This document shows, piece after piece, positions 4,169 through 12,500 of a stretch of 22,891 nucleotides of DNA. The notes under the pieces were generated by a model that ran no database searches, was not told where the DNA came from, and saw only the letters and a list, made by a program, of their open reading frames with translations. The position numbers and the translations under genes are program-made. The DNA is from a virus: the IMG/VR virus record IMGVR_UViG_3300031696_000066, positions 1 through 22,891 of that record, one strand, 5' to 3'. Within the stretch, counting starts at the first letter, position 1; every line of letters begins with the position of its first letter.

Positions 4169-6580
4169 ATGGACATTACGTTATTTAAAGACATTAAACA
4201 GACATCACGACCTTTTTACAGAAACATAAATTTAGTACTTACGAGGATACAAGAGGGGGCTTCAAAAGACATAGTAAAAAAGATACGTGCAGAAAAAGAC
4301 AAAGAGAACAGAAACATACTAAAACAAAAGCTACCAGCAATATGCTTTAGTGGGGAGTTCTCAAAGAGAGCAGATAACGCTTTGAAAAAACACAGTGGAT
4401 TTATTTGTTTAGATTTTGATGGTTACAAGTCTAATAGAGATTTATTACAAGAAAAAGAAAGGCTATCTAAAGACAAGTACATTTATTGTGTATTTATATC
4501 TCCAAGTGGAAATGGATTAAAAGCATTAGTAAAAATACCACCAATAGCAGATAATCACAAAAGCTACTTTCTAAGCCTTCAAAATTATTACGACAGCGAA
4601 TACTTTGATAAGACATGTAAAAACATCTCACGAGTGTGCTATGAGTCTTATGATCCCCTAATTCACATAAATGCTCAGTCAAGTTTGTGGGATAAAATTG
4701 AAGAGCAAGAATACATAGAAGTTAATAAGCACTCAGACATTCCTACAATACCAGTTACAGATGAAAATAAGATAGTAGATATTCTCGTGAAGTGGTGGAA
4801 TAAAAAGTTCCCAATGAATGAAGGAGAGAGAAATAACAATGCTTATGTTTTAGCTGCGGCTTTTAATGACTTTGGTGTGTATCAATCTTTAGCAGAATCT
4901 GTTTTAATGAACTACAGAACAAAAACATTTACACAGTCCGAGATAAAAAGAACTATTGAAAGCGCTTACGCACAGAAGCATAACTTTGGAACTAAGTACT
5001 ACGAAGACGAGGACAAGGTAAACAACGTCAGAATGAAGCTAAAGCGTGGTGTGTCAAAAAAAGATATCAGAGTTGAGCTTGAGAACTCTGATGTAGAGCC
5101 TACGACAATAGAGAATGTAATATCAAGACTTGATCAAGAAAATGCTAATAACCAGTTTTGGACCAAGAACGACAAAGGAGTTATAAAAATAGTACACATA
5201 CTGTTTAAACAATTTTTAGAAGAGAGTGGATTTTTTAAGTTTAATCCTGAAGGCAGTAAGAATTATGTGTTTGTAAAAGTAACAAACAACCTTATTGACC
5301 ATACATCAGAAAAAGAAATTAAAGACTTTATTTTAAATTATTTACTGGAGGTAGATGACTTGTCAGTGTATAATTATTTCGCAGAGCATACTCGCTATTT
5401 TAGAGAAGAGTTTTTAACTTTACTATCTTCTATAGATGTTTATTTTATTGAGGACAACAAAGACACTGCATATCTTTACTACAAGAATGGAGCTGTTAAA
5501 GTAAAACATGATTCAGTTGTAAAAATTGATTATTTAGATTTAGGTGGATACGTTTGGAAAGACCATGTAATTGACCGAAACTTTCGGTTATGTGATGGAG
5601 ATGGATGTGACTACCAGCAGTTTATAACTAACATATGTGGTCAGGATGATAGTAGAATAAAATCTATGAAGTCTACAATAGGATATCTATTACACCAATG
5701 GAAAAATCTTTCCTATTGTCCAGCAGTAATTTTAAATGATGAGGTTATCTCTGACAATCCTGAAGGTGGAACAGGAAAGGGCTTATTTATGAACGCTTTA
5801 AGTCATATGAAGAAGTTAGTATTTATAGATGGTAAGTCATTTAATTTTGAGAAAAGTTTTGCTTATCAAACTGTAAGTGTAGATACTCAGATTTTATGTT
5901 TTGATGATGTTAAAAAACATTTTGATTTTGAGAGACTATTTAGTGTTATAACAGAGGGGTTGGTATTGGAGAAAAAAAATAAGGATGCTATTAAGATTCC
6001 ATTTAGCAAATCTCCAAAAATTGCTATAACTACAAATTACGCAATCAAAGGACAAGGTTCGTCATTTGCAAGAAGAAAATGGGAATTGGAATTAGCACAG
6101 CATTACACTAAAGACTTAACCCCTTTGAAGGAGTTTGGCAAACTTATGTTTGGCGAGTGGGATGATGATGAGTGGTGTGAGTTTGACAACTACATGATTG
6201 GTTGCCTACAAGAATACATGATGCATGGATTAATTAAGTCTAAGTTTGTAAACCTAAAAATACGACAGCTATCCGCTGGAACATGTCATGAGTTTTTGGA
6301 GTGGTGTGGATTAATTGGAAGTAACAATGTTAATGATAAATTAGTTAAAGGTCGAAAGGTTTATAAGAACGATTTGTATTTAGACTTTGTTGAAGATAAT
6401 CCTGATTTTGCACCTAAATCAAAAATGACTGTTTCAAGAACTAAGTTTAACAAGTGGCTTGAAGCATACTCTTTGTTTAAATATGAGTGTAAACCTGAAG
6501 CTGATAGAGACCAGCATGGTAGATGGTTGCGATTCAGAACAAAGCATGAATTAGAAACTAACGGTAACTTTGATTTTTAA
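4169..6580 (+). CDS. Primase-helicase: VirE_N/BT4734-type primase fused to SF3/D5-like helicase
   Basis: 803 residues in three parts. Residues about 1-180 resemble the VirE_N/BT4734 N-terminal domain, related to archaeo-eukaryotic primases: F-I-C-L-D-F-D-G (78-85, metal-binding Asp82/Asp84), S-P-S-G-N-G-L-K-A-L-V-K (111-122) and N-I-S-R-V-C-Y-E-S-Y-D-P (152-163). Residues about 195-275 form a PriCT-like helical region (G-E-R-N-N-N-A-Y near 218-226). Residues about 480-690 are a phage helicase core: Walker A G-G-T-G-K-G (533-538), Walker B Q-I-L-C-F-D-D (574-580), sensor T-T-N (621-623) and arginine finger F-A-R-R-K (633-637). It should prime and unwind DNA at the phage fork. It starts a new transcript after a terminator, and its stop lies 1 nt before the SNF2 gene start. 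All key residues appear intact. Confidence 0.85.
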   Translation: MDITLFKDIKQTSRPFYRNINLVLTRIQEGASKDIVKKIRAEKDKENRNILKQKLPAICFSGEFSKRADNALKKHSGFICLDFDGYKSNRDLLQEKERLSKDKYIYCVFISPSGNGLKALVKIPPIADNHKSYFLSLQNYYDSEYFDKTCKNISRVCYESYDPLIHINAQSSLWDKIEEQEYIEVNKHSDIPTIPVTDENKIVDILVKWWNKKFPMNEGERNNNAYVLAAAFNDFGVYQSLAESVLMNYRTKTFTQSEIKRTIESAYAQKHNFGTKYYEDEDKVNNVRMKLKRGVSKKDIRVELENSDVEPTTIENVISRLDQENANNQFWTKNDKGVIKIVHILFKQFLEESGFFKFNPEGSKNYVFVKVTNNLIDHTSEKEIKDFILNYLLEVDDLSVYNYFAEHTRYFREEFLTLLSSIDVYFIEDNKDTAYLYYKNGAVKVKHDSVVKIDYLDLGGYVWKDHVIDRNFRLCDGDGCDYQQFITNICGQDDSRIKSMKSTIGYLLHQWKNLSYCPAVILNDEVISDNPEGGTGKGLFMNALSHMKKLVFIDGKSFNFEKSFAYQTVSVDTQILCFDDVKKHFDFERLFSVITEGLVLEKKNKDAIKIPFSKSPKIAITTNYAIKGQGSSFARRKWELELAQHYTKDLTPLKEFGKLMFGEWDDDEWCEFDNYMIGCLQEYMMHGLIKSKFVNLKIRQLSAGTCHEFLEWCGLIGSNNVNDKLVKGRKVYKNDLYLDFVEDNPDFAPKSKMTVSRTKFNKWLEAYSLFKYECKPEADRDQHGRWLRFRTKHELETNGNFDF

Positions 6581-6581
6581 T

Positions 6582-7805
6582 ATGGAATTTAGAACCTATC
6601 AATTAGAAATGATAAACAAGGCATTACCTTTATTGGAGGTACACAAATTTGTGTATCTTGCAATGGAGGTGCGTACTGGTAAAACTCTCACGAGCTTGGG
6701 TGTAAGTGAGCTTTTGCCAGTATCAAACCTTTTATTTATCACTAAAAAGAAAGCAATAAGCAGTATAGAAGACGATTACAAACTATTAAATCCTTCTTAC
6801 AAAATTACTGTAATAAACTACGAGTCATTACACAAGATAGATCAAAAGGGATGGGATATGATTGTCTTGGATGAAGCTCATTGTATGGGAGCATTTCCAA
6901 AACCAAGTAAGAGAGCCAAGCAAGTAAAAAGTCTTATAGCTAAAAACAAATGCTATGTAATACTATTATCAGGAACACCAACACCTGAGTCTTACAGTCA
7001 AATGTATCATCAAGTCTACGCAATACCTAAAAATCCTTTTAACGGATACAAAAGTTTTTACAGATTCTGTGAGGACTACGTTAAAATAAAAATAAGACCT
7101 ATTGGTGGATTCAGTATCAGAGATTATAGTGATGGTTCAGAAGAAATTATACGAAAAATGCAACCATATACACTATCCTATACTCAAAAAGAAGCTGGTT
7201 TTAAGGTAGAGACCAAAGAACATGTGTTAGAGGTTGAAATGAATCCTATCACATACCAATTAGCTAACAAATTAAAAAAAGATTTAGTTGTAGAGGGTAC
7301 TGATGACGTTATATTGGCTGATACAGCAGTAAAACTAATGATGAAGCTACATCAAATGTATTCTGGAACGGTAAAATTTGAGTCTGGTAACTCTATGATA
7401 TTGGATTTAAGCAAAGCTGAGTTTATTAACGACAACTTTGGAGATGTAAAGGTTGGAATTTTTTATAAATTTAAGCAAGAGCTTAACGCATTAAAAAAAG
7501 TTTATGGAGATCAATTGTGTACAGAGTTGGAGGAATTCAATACCACAAAAAAAAGCATCGCTCTACAGATAGTAAGTGGTCGTGAAGGGATCAGTTTAAA
7601 AAACGCTGAAGCTTTGGTGTATTACAATATAGATTTTTCAGCTACAAGCTATTGGCAGTCAAGAGATAGAATGACAACTAAAGAAAGATTAGAGAGTGAT
7701 GTATATTGGATATTTGCTAAAGGTGGTATTGAAAAAGATATATACAAAGCTGTTACCAAAAAGAAAGATTATACATTGAGACATTTTAAAAGAGATAACA
7801 AATGA
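6582..7805 (+). CDS. SNF2/SF2-type DNA helicase
   Basis: 407 residues from ATG 6582; an upstream TTG (6570) would overlap the primase gene, and the ATG one base after the stop fits better. Motifs in order: F-R-T-Y-Q-L-E-M (3-10, Q-motif-like), Walker A M-E-V-R-T-G-K-T (28-35), D-E-A-H (97-100), S-G-T-P (130-133), then motif V S-G-R-E-G-I-S-L (332-339) and motif VI Y-W-Q-S-R-D-R (357-363). This is a compact superfamily 2 translocase of the SNF2-like kind common in phages, usually near a VRR-NUC nuclease as here. It likely remodels or unwinds replication and recombination intermediates. The linker between motifs III and V carries no recognised extra domain. A 4-nt ATGA overlap joins it to the next gene. 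Confidence 0.85.
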   Translation: MEFRTYQLEMINKALPLLEVHKFVYLAMEVRTGKTLTSLGVSELLPVSNLLFITKKKAISSIEDDYKLLNPSYKITVINYESLHKIDQKGWDMIVLDEAHCMGAFPKPSKRAKQVKSLIAKNKCYVILLSGTPTPESYSQMYHQVYAIPKNPFNGYKSFYRFCEDYVKIKIRPIGGFSIRDYSDGSEEIIRKMQPYTLSYTQKEAGFKVETKEHVLEVEMNPITYQLANKLKKDLVVEGTDDVILADTAVKLMMKLHQMYSGTVKFESGNSMILDLSKAEFINDNFGDVKVGIFYKFKQELNALKKVYGDQLCTELEEFNTTKKSIALQIVSGREGISLKNAEALVYYNIDFSATSYWQSRDRMTTKERLESDVYWIFAKGGIEKDIYKAVTKKKDYTLRHFKRDNK

Positions 7806-7990
7806 GGTTTGTGAAATTTTTTTTAATTTGGTACAGTCAACAAATGGCTATACCTTTTTGGATAATAGGACACGTACACTTACACTTTACCTCTTGGCAT
7901 AATCTATACGAATACTCTTTATCTATTTTTTTGCACGTTATTGTAGGTGTGGGTTTTTGGATTGATTGGAAAAAAAACGGAAAAAAATGA
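7802..7990 (+). CDS. Small His-rich membrane protein
   Basis: 62 residues. Two hydrophobic stretches (about 5-28 and 38-54) are separated by a polar turn with S-W-H-N, and the C-terminus is basic (D-W-K-K-N-G-K-K). Five His residues lie in or beside the hydrophobic parts, including an H-x-H-x-H at 24-28. It probably sits in the inner membrane with a cytoplasmic basic tail. The start overlaps the helicase stop by ATGA, and its own stop overlaps the next ATG in the same way. No family is recognised; the His pattern could bind metal but may be incidental. Confidence 0.6.
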   Translation: MRFVKFFLIWYSQQMAIPFWIIGHVHLHFTSWHNLYEYSLSIFLHVIVGVGFWIDWKKNGKK

Positions 7991-8145
7991 CAGAAGAAAC
8001 AAAAGAAACATTAGGAGAGACTCTTAAAACAATTTGGGTTTTTGGTAAGCCACAGTCAATGTGGATTCCAATGATGAATCCAGCATATTTAACAGAAAAC
8101 AACTTATGGGATGACAGAGCAACAGATACAAAACAAAAGGATTAA
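7987..8145 (+). CDS. Small unknown protein, 52 residues
   Basis: The ATG at 7987 overlaps the preceding stop (ATGA) and follows a run of seven A residues; TAA is at 8143-8145. An acidic/Thr-rich N-terminus is followed by I-W-V-F-G-K-P-Q-S-M-W-I-P-M-M-N-P (16-32) and a charged tail. The coupled start, A-rich context and aromatic core favour a translated gene. Its last 35 nt overlap the start of the VRR-NUC gene in another frame. No function is recognised. Confidence 0.5.
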   Translation: MTEETKETLGETLKTIWVFGKPQSMWIPMMNPAYLTENNLWDDRATDTKQKD

Positions 8146-8350
8146 AGAGTTAGAGTCTGAAGGATACTATGTGATAAAATTAATTAAAACAAACAAAAAT
8201 GGTATTCCAGATTTAATTGCGCTACCAAAAGGTTGTGATGTTTTATTTTCAGAAGTTAAAACACCAAAGGGGGTAGTTTCAGAACTACAAAAATATAGAC
8301 TAAAAGAATTAGAAAATCATGGCTTTAAAACCGAAGTGTATAAAGGATAA
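8111..8350 (+). CDS. VRR-NUC domain nuclease
   Basis: 79 residues, essentially one VRR-NUC domain of the PD-(D/E)XK fold. The catalytic pattern is G-I-P-D-L-I-A-L (31-38, Asp34), F-S-E-V-K-T-P (46-52, Glu48 and Lys50), then S-E-L-Q-K-Y-R-L (57-64, Gln60). The usual N-terminal helix and G-Y-Y-V-I-K-L strand precede them. Stand-alone phage VRR-NUC proteins are thought to cut structured DNA such as junctions, and they often accompany SNF2-like helicases, as here. The N-terminus overlaps the 52-residue gene by 35 nt. Length matches phage members; no key residue is lost. Confidence 0.85.
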   Translation: MTEQQIQNKRIKELESEGYYVIKLIKTNKNGIPDLIALPKGCDVLFSEVKTPKGVVSELQKYRLKELENHGFKTEVYKG

Positions 8351-8354
8351 AAAA

Positions 8355-8885
8355 ATGGGTATATCACCAAGACAAAAAACGATTAAAACAATTATATTAA
8401 ATGTAAATGAGGAATTAAATATTGATTTAATGGCTAATAATACATCACGAGTACAAGTGTATGTTTTTGCAAGATCTATTGTATACGAATTATTACGGAA
8501 ACATTTACGAATGACTCTTATTGATATTTCAAAAGTTTTTAACAACAATCATGCTACTGTAATACATGGCCTAAAGCAGCTTCCATATACTATAAAATAT
8601 GATTCTGAGGCAAAACATTCATACAATAATATTGTTTTTAAGTGGCTTGGAAATGTTGAAAACTTTGTGCCAGTAAATGATTCAGAGGTAAAAAAAAGAA
8701 TTACGCAATTAATAAATGAAAATAAAAACTTAACTTTGGAAGTAGAGGCTTTAAATAAGAGTTTAAAACACTACACTGGTAAGTACGAAAAATTTTATAA
8801 ATTAGTCGCAGATGCTGATCATAGATTAGGTGATAAGTTTTCAGTTTTTGAACGAAAAGTAAATACATTTCTTAATGGATTATAA
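8355..8885 (+). CDS. DnaA domain IV-like DNA-binding protein with C-terminal coiled coil (second copy)
   Basis: 176 residues from ATG 8355, chosen because it lies just after the upstream stop behind seven A residues; an in-frame ATG at 8319 would overlap the VRR-NUC gene by 32 nt. Residues 31-76 resemble DnaA domain IV: S-R-V-Q-V-Y-V-F-A-R-S-I-V-Y-E-L-L (31-47), M-T-L-I-D-I-S-K-V-F (53-62), then N-N-H-A-T-V-I-H-G-L (64-73), close to the D-H-T-T-V-L-H-A signature. Residues about 108-145 are a Glu/Lys/Leu/Asn helix, likely a dimerising coiled coil. There is no AAA+ domain. It may recognise an origin or regulate transcription. Compared with the 97-residue copy at 1495 it has an extra C-terminal half. 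Confidence 0.7.
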   Translation: MGISPRQKTIKTIILNVNEELNIDLMANNTSRVQVYVFARSIVYELLRKHLRMTLIDISKVFNNNHATVIHGLKQLPYTIKYDSEAKHSYNNIVFKWLGNVENFVPVNDSEVKKRITQLINENKNLTLEVEALNKSLKHYTGKYEKFYKLVADADHRLGDKFSVFERKVNTFLNGL

Positions 8886-8897
8886 TATAAAAAAACA

Positions 8898-9092
8898 ATG
8901 ACAAAACCTGTTTCTGCTGATGATGTTCAAGCTATTAATCATATAAATTATGTAACTAATAATTTACATTCATTGACAGATAATCTTTATGAAGATTTAA
9001 TGGATAGAGATCATGAGTCTGTTAAGAAAAAAGCTAAAAATATTGTAAATACCATGAATGAATTAATTAAATCTTTATCTGATGAAATCTAA
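8898..9092 (+). CDS. Small helical protein, 64 residues
   Basis: The ATG at 8898 follows ataaaaaaaca. The product is all-helical in appearance: V-S-A-D-D-V-Q-A-I-N-H-I-N-Y near the N-terminus, an acidic middle and a Lys/Asn-rich helix ending K-S-L-S-D-E-I. No Cys and no membrane segment. Its end overlaps the start of the 37-residue gene at 9082. No family is recognised. Confidence 0.55.
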   Translation: MTKPVSADDVQAINHINYVTNNLHSLTDNLYEDLMDRDHESVKKKAKNIVNTMNELIKSLSDEI

Positions 9093-9195
9093 CGACTCTC
9101 AAAAAGAAATAATAAAAGAAATACTAAGACTTAAAAAATTACTTCAATCAGCTAAAGTACTATTAAGAATACAAAAACTTCAACAACTACTATGA
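9082..9195 (+). CDS. Leu/Lys-rich micro-protein, 37 residues
   Basis: The ATG at 9082 overlaps the previous gene by 11 nt, and the TGA at 9193-9195 overlaps the next ATG (9192) as ATGA. The peptide is one amphipathic helix: E-I-I-K-E-I-L-R-L-K-K-L-L then V-L-L-R-I-Q-K-L-Q-Q-L-L, with leucines at heptad-like spacing. The double coupling suggests translation. It may be a leucine-zipper partner or a membrane-active helix; the sequence does not decide. Confidence 0.45.
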   Translation: MKSNDSQKEIIKEILRLKKLLQSAKVLLRIQKLQQLL

Positions 9196-9512
9196 ATAAA
9201 GGAATCGCTACAGAACTACAAGCTTTTTGCAATACAATTGCTGAAAGATACTCTAATATAGCAAGAGTTGGAAACGTAAACAACGAAACATTTACAGTTG
9301 AAGAAATTATACCAACTTCAGACCATACAGCTTGCGTAAACTTCGTAAAAACTGGCGGCAAAGTTGCTGTTGCTTTTTTCTATTACATTAATAAAGGAAG
9401 GTCAAAAGGTTGGAAATACTTTTTCCCAACCGACTCTCATGTTAATGGATTTCAAGCTTTCTTGTATTATAAATTAGAAGCAGAACGTAAAAACTACTCT
9501 AAAAACTTTTAG
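9192..9512 (+). CDS. Unknown protein, 106 residues
   Basis: Last gene of the rightward operon. N-terminal helix (A-T-E-L-Q-A-F-C-N-T-I-A-E-R-Y), then beta-like stretches (E-T-F-T-V-E-E-I-I-P, V-A-V-A-F-F-Y-Y-I), then G-W-K-Y-F-F-P-T-D-S-H-V-N-G-F-Q and a Tyr/Lys-rich helix at the end. It appears to be a compact alpha/beta fold. No family is recognised. The start is coupled to the 37-residue gene by ATGA. Its stop (9510-9512) lies 2 nt from the stop of the giant minus-strand gene, so the two transcripts converge here. Confidence 0.6.
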   Translation: MNKGIATELQAFCNTIAERYSNIARVGNVNNETFTVEEIIPTSDHTACVNFVKTGGKVAVAFFYYINKGRSKGWKYFFPTDSHVNGFQAFLYYKLEAERKNYSKNF

Positions 9513-9514
9513 TT

Positions 9515-12500
9515 TTAATCATATATTTCATCAAGTAATTTTTTCCTAATTTCTGCTTTTATTTCTTTTTGAATATCTCTTGGTTTAGGCATTCTTTCTT
9601 TAAGCTCTTGTTGTCTCTTATACATCTCTGGATTATATTTTTTCATTTCGGCTTGTGTCAAATCAAACAATCCTCTTTCTGTTTTTCCACCCTTGTCTCC
9701 TTGAGCATATTTAGAAAAATTAAATAACTTTAATATAAACGATCCCAAATCTTTTGATTCACCAATTGTGCTAAAATTACTCATCATTTTACGAAGCTGT
9801 CCTGCTGGTATACCTGTTAAAGCAATTGCCTCAGACATAAACTTATTCACCTTTTCTTGTCTTTTAACAGGATCTTTAATCTTACCGATATCAGTATATA
9901 ATTTAGCTAATAAAGCTGTTTGCCCTAAGACTGGTATTGTAGATGGAGTTCCTACCCATGGTTTTCCAGCTGATGCTTCAATTATTGACTCTGCAACTTT
10001 ACCAAGAATAAATAAAGCATTTAAGTTACCTAAAATACCTGCTCTTACCAGGTCTGCTTTGTCCTCATCATCAGCCCCTCTTAAAAGACCAGGGAGACCT
10101 TGAGACACCCACTGAAATAAAACTGGCATAACCACATGGTACACTGCTAAACTTCTTCCAGCCTTTGTTAAACTTCTTACGTAATCTAATTCTCCATTAT
10201 CTTTTAAAACTCCCTTACCTTCTTTACCACGACTCTTAATAATTCTATACATGTTTCTAAATGCAATAATTTCTCTACGGAAATATTGTTTTGGAGTAGT
10301 TAAGAACATATTAAAGGCTCTTACAATTGCTCCTTTAGTTTGAAAATAATCTTTGTCTTGCAAATCATATGATTGCTGAGTTCTTAAAGTGTCAGCTTCA
10401 AATTTTATAATTGCATGATCAATTGCTTCTTGTTCTGTAGCGTTAGGATTTGCTTTTTTAAATTTATTTTTATAATATAAATAATTAGGCACACCACCAA
10501 CTAAAATAGCTCCCTTATCACCAGCCATTGTAGTCCACATTAGTATTTTACTAATTTGATCTTGCTTTTCGTTGGTTAAACCAAATCGTTGAAGTAAGCC
10601 ACCATTCATTCTTTCAAACTTATCGTCACTATAGTTTTCTACAGTTCTGGTAATACTTTGACCGTACCTATCTTGAAGAACCACAGAGTTATCTAAAACT
10701 TCTTTTACTAATGTACGTGCTTTAACCGTACTCATAGCAGCATTTTTTACCCAATTAATATACCCTATATCATTACCATATGTAACAAATGAAGTCATCT
10801 GCTTTAAAATAAGTGTTGGATTTAAACCTAAACGAGATAATAAAAATGTATTATTAAATGCATTTATTATTGCTGTTTCGTTTTGATTTTGTATTCCTTT
10901 ATTAGCAATTTTTGTAATAGAATCATTAATATACTTCCATATTTCTGGACCAAACTTATCCTTAATCGTTTCTTTAATTAATGGAGATTGAAATATTTTA
11001 TTAATATTTCTAATTGGAACTGCATATGCAGCAAAATACTCCATGTCTTTAGTGTAGTTTAACAATGCATCTACACCATCTGTTTTATTTATTGGATTGG
11101 TGTTTGCCTGTCTTGCCTTAGAACTCGCAGAACCTACATTTGTTATCCATGACTGACTATCTGCTAATAAATCTAATCCTTCAGCATCATTTTCGTTTTG
11201 TCTATAAACCCTACCAGCATAAAATTGATTCCATGGCATATCAGTTCTGTAAATCTCTTTATAAGTATTATTATAATGCTCATATGCTTCTGGATAATAT
11301 TCTCCTACCATCCATTCGGACAATTGAATTAATTTATTATCTAATTTATCAGCAATTTCTTGCCTTATACGACTTTCAAATTCATTCTTAAAAGTCTCAT
11401 TTCCTAATCGTGTAGCATCAAAAGTATTTATCATACTTTGCTTTAGCGAAGGATCTTGCATTTGAGAATAATAATACATCAATTGATTCTGACTAATATC
11501 GATTGTATTCTCTTGTATTTTCTTTTGTATCTCTTTTACTTTAGCAGCTACTTCTGATTTATTTTTTTTAGTAATAACTTTTTGAACCTCATTTAATTGG
11601 TCTCGTAACATTTCATCTTTTACTACACTACGAACAATAGTTTCTGTTGAGGATGAATTTTTTCTATTTACTGCTGTCCATCTTTTACCAAACAACTCAG
11701 TCATTTTTTCAGAAAAAATTAATTGCTGGTTAAGCATTCTTCCTTTAAACATCCTGGAAGCTTTACGTATTTCCTTTTGAGTTATGTCTTGAGTAGCTCC
11801 TTCAAATATTTCACCTGGCTGTGTTGAAATTCTATCAATTAATCCAGTCATATCTTCTGCTGTACCAAAAACACCTTGTTCAATAGCTGCTGCTAAACTT
11901 TTAAGTGAACCTCTAAATCTTGCTATAACATTTTTAGCTTTTAAACCTCCCCTTTCTTTAGCGTCAAGAGAAAGATCTTTTTTTATTGCTTGAAACTCTT
12001 TAGTAATCATGTGTTCCGTTATTTCATTTTCAGGAATTCCTTGATCAATAAGAGATTGTTTAGCATCAATATCGATACCTGTCATATCCTTATATACAGC
12101 TCTTTCGTTTTCTCTGTATTTAATTGCATCTTGTAATAACTGGTATTCAAGATTTGCTTTACCAGTTGCTTCAATTTGATTAAGACTACTTATCACAGAG
12201 CTTAATTGAGTTGTTTTATTAGGATCGTTCATTTCTTGAGTAAATGAAGTATTTATTTGCATAGCTAAAGTAATCTCAGCCATTGCCTCTAAATCATTCT
12301 CAGAAAATTCTGTTTTGTTAACTATAATAACATCACCACCCTTTTCACCTTCAACCTCTTCTTTTTTAATTTTGTTGTATTGATCTAATAATGCAACATT
12401 TGCTTCTATTATTTGATCACTTGTAGCATCTGGACTAACTATTAATTTATTTATACGGTTTAACTTTTTACGAATTTTATTATCTATTTTAACACCCTTC

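Noticed and set aside
2442-4682. Minus-strand open frames at 2442-2759, 3539-3748 and 4494-4682
   Set aside because: They lie antisense to well-supported genes (annealing protein, primase) or across an intergenic gap; no recognisable domains and no independent signals.
6570-6581. Earlier TTG start for the SNF2-type helicase
   Set aside because: It lies inside the end of the primase gene; the ATG at 6582 gives the usual N-terminus starting at the Q-motif-like segment.
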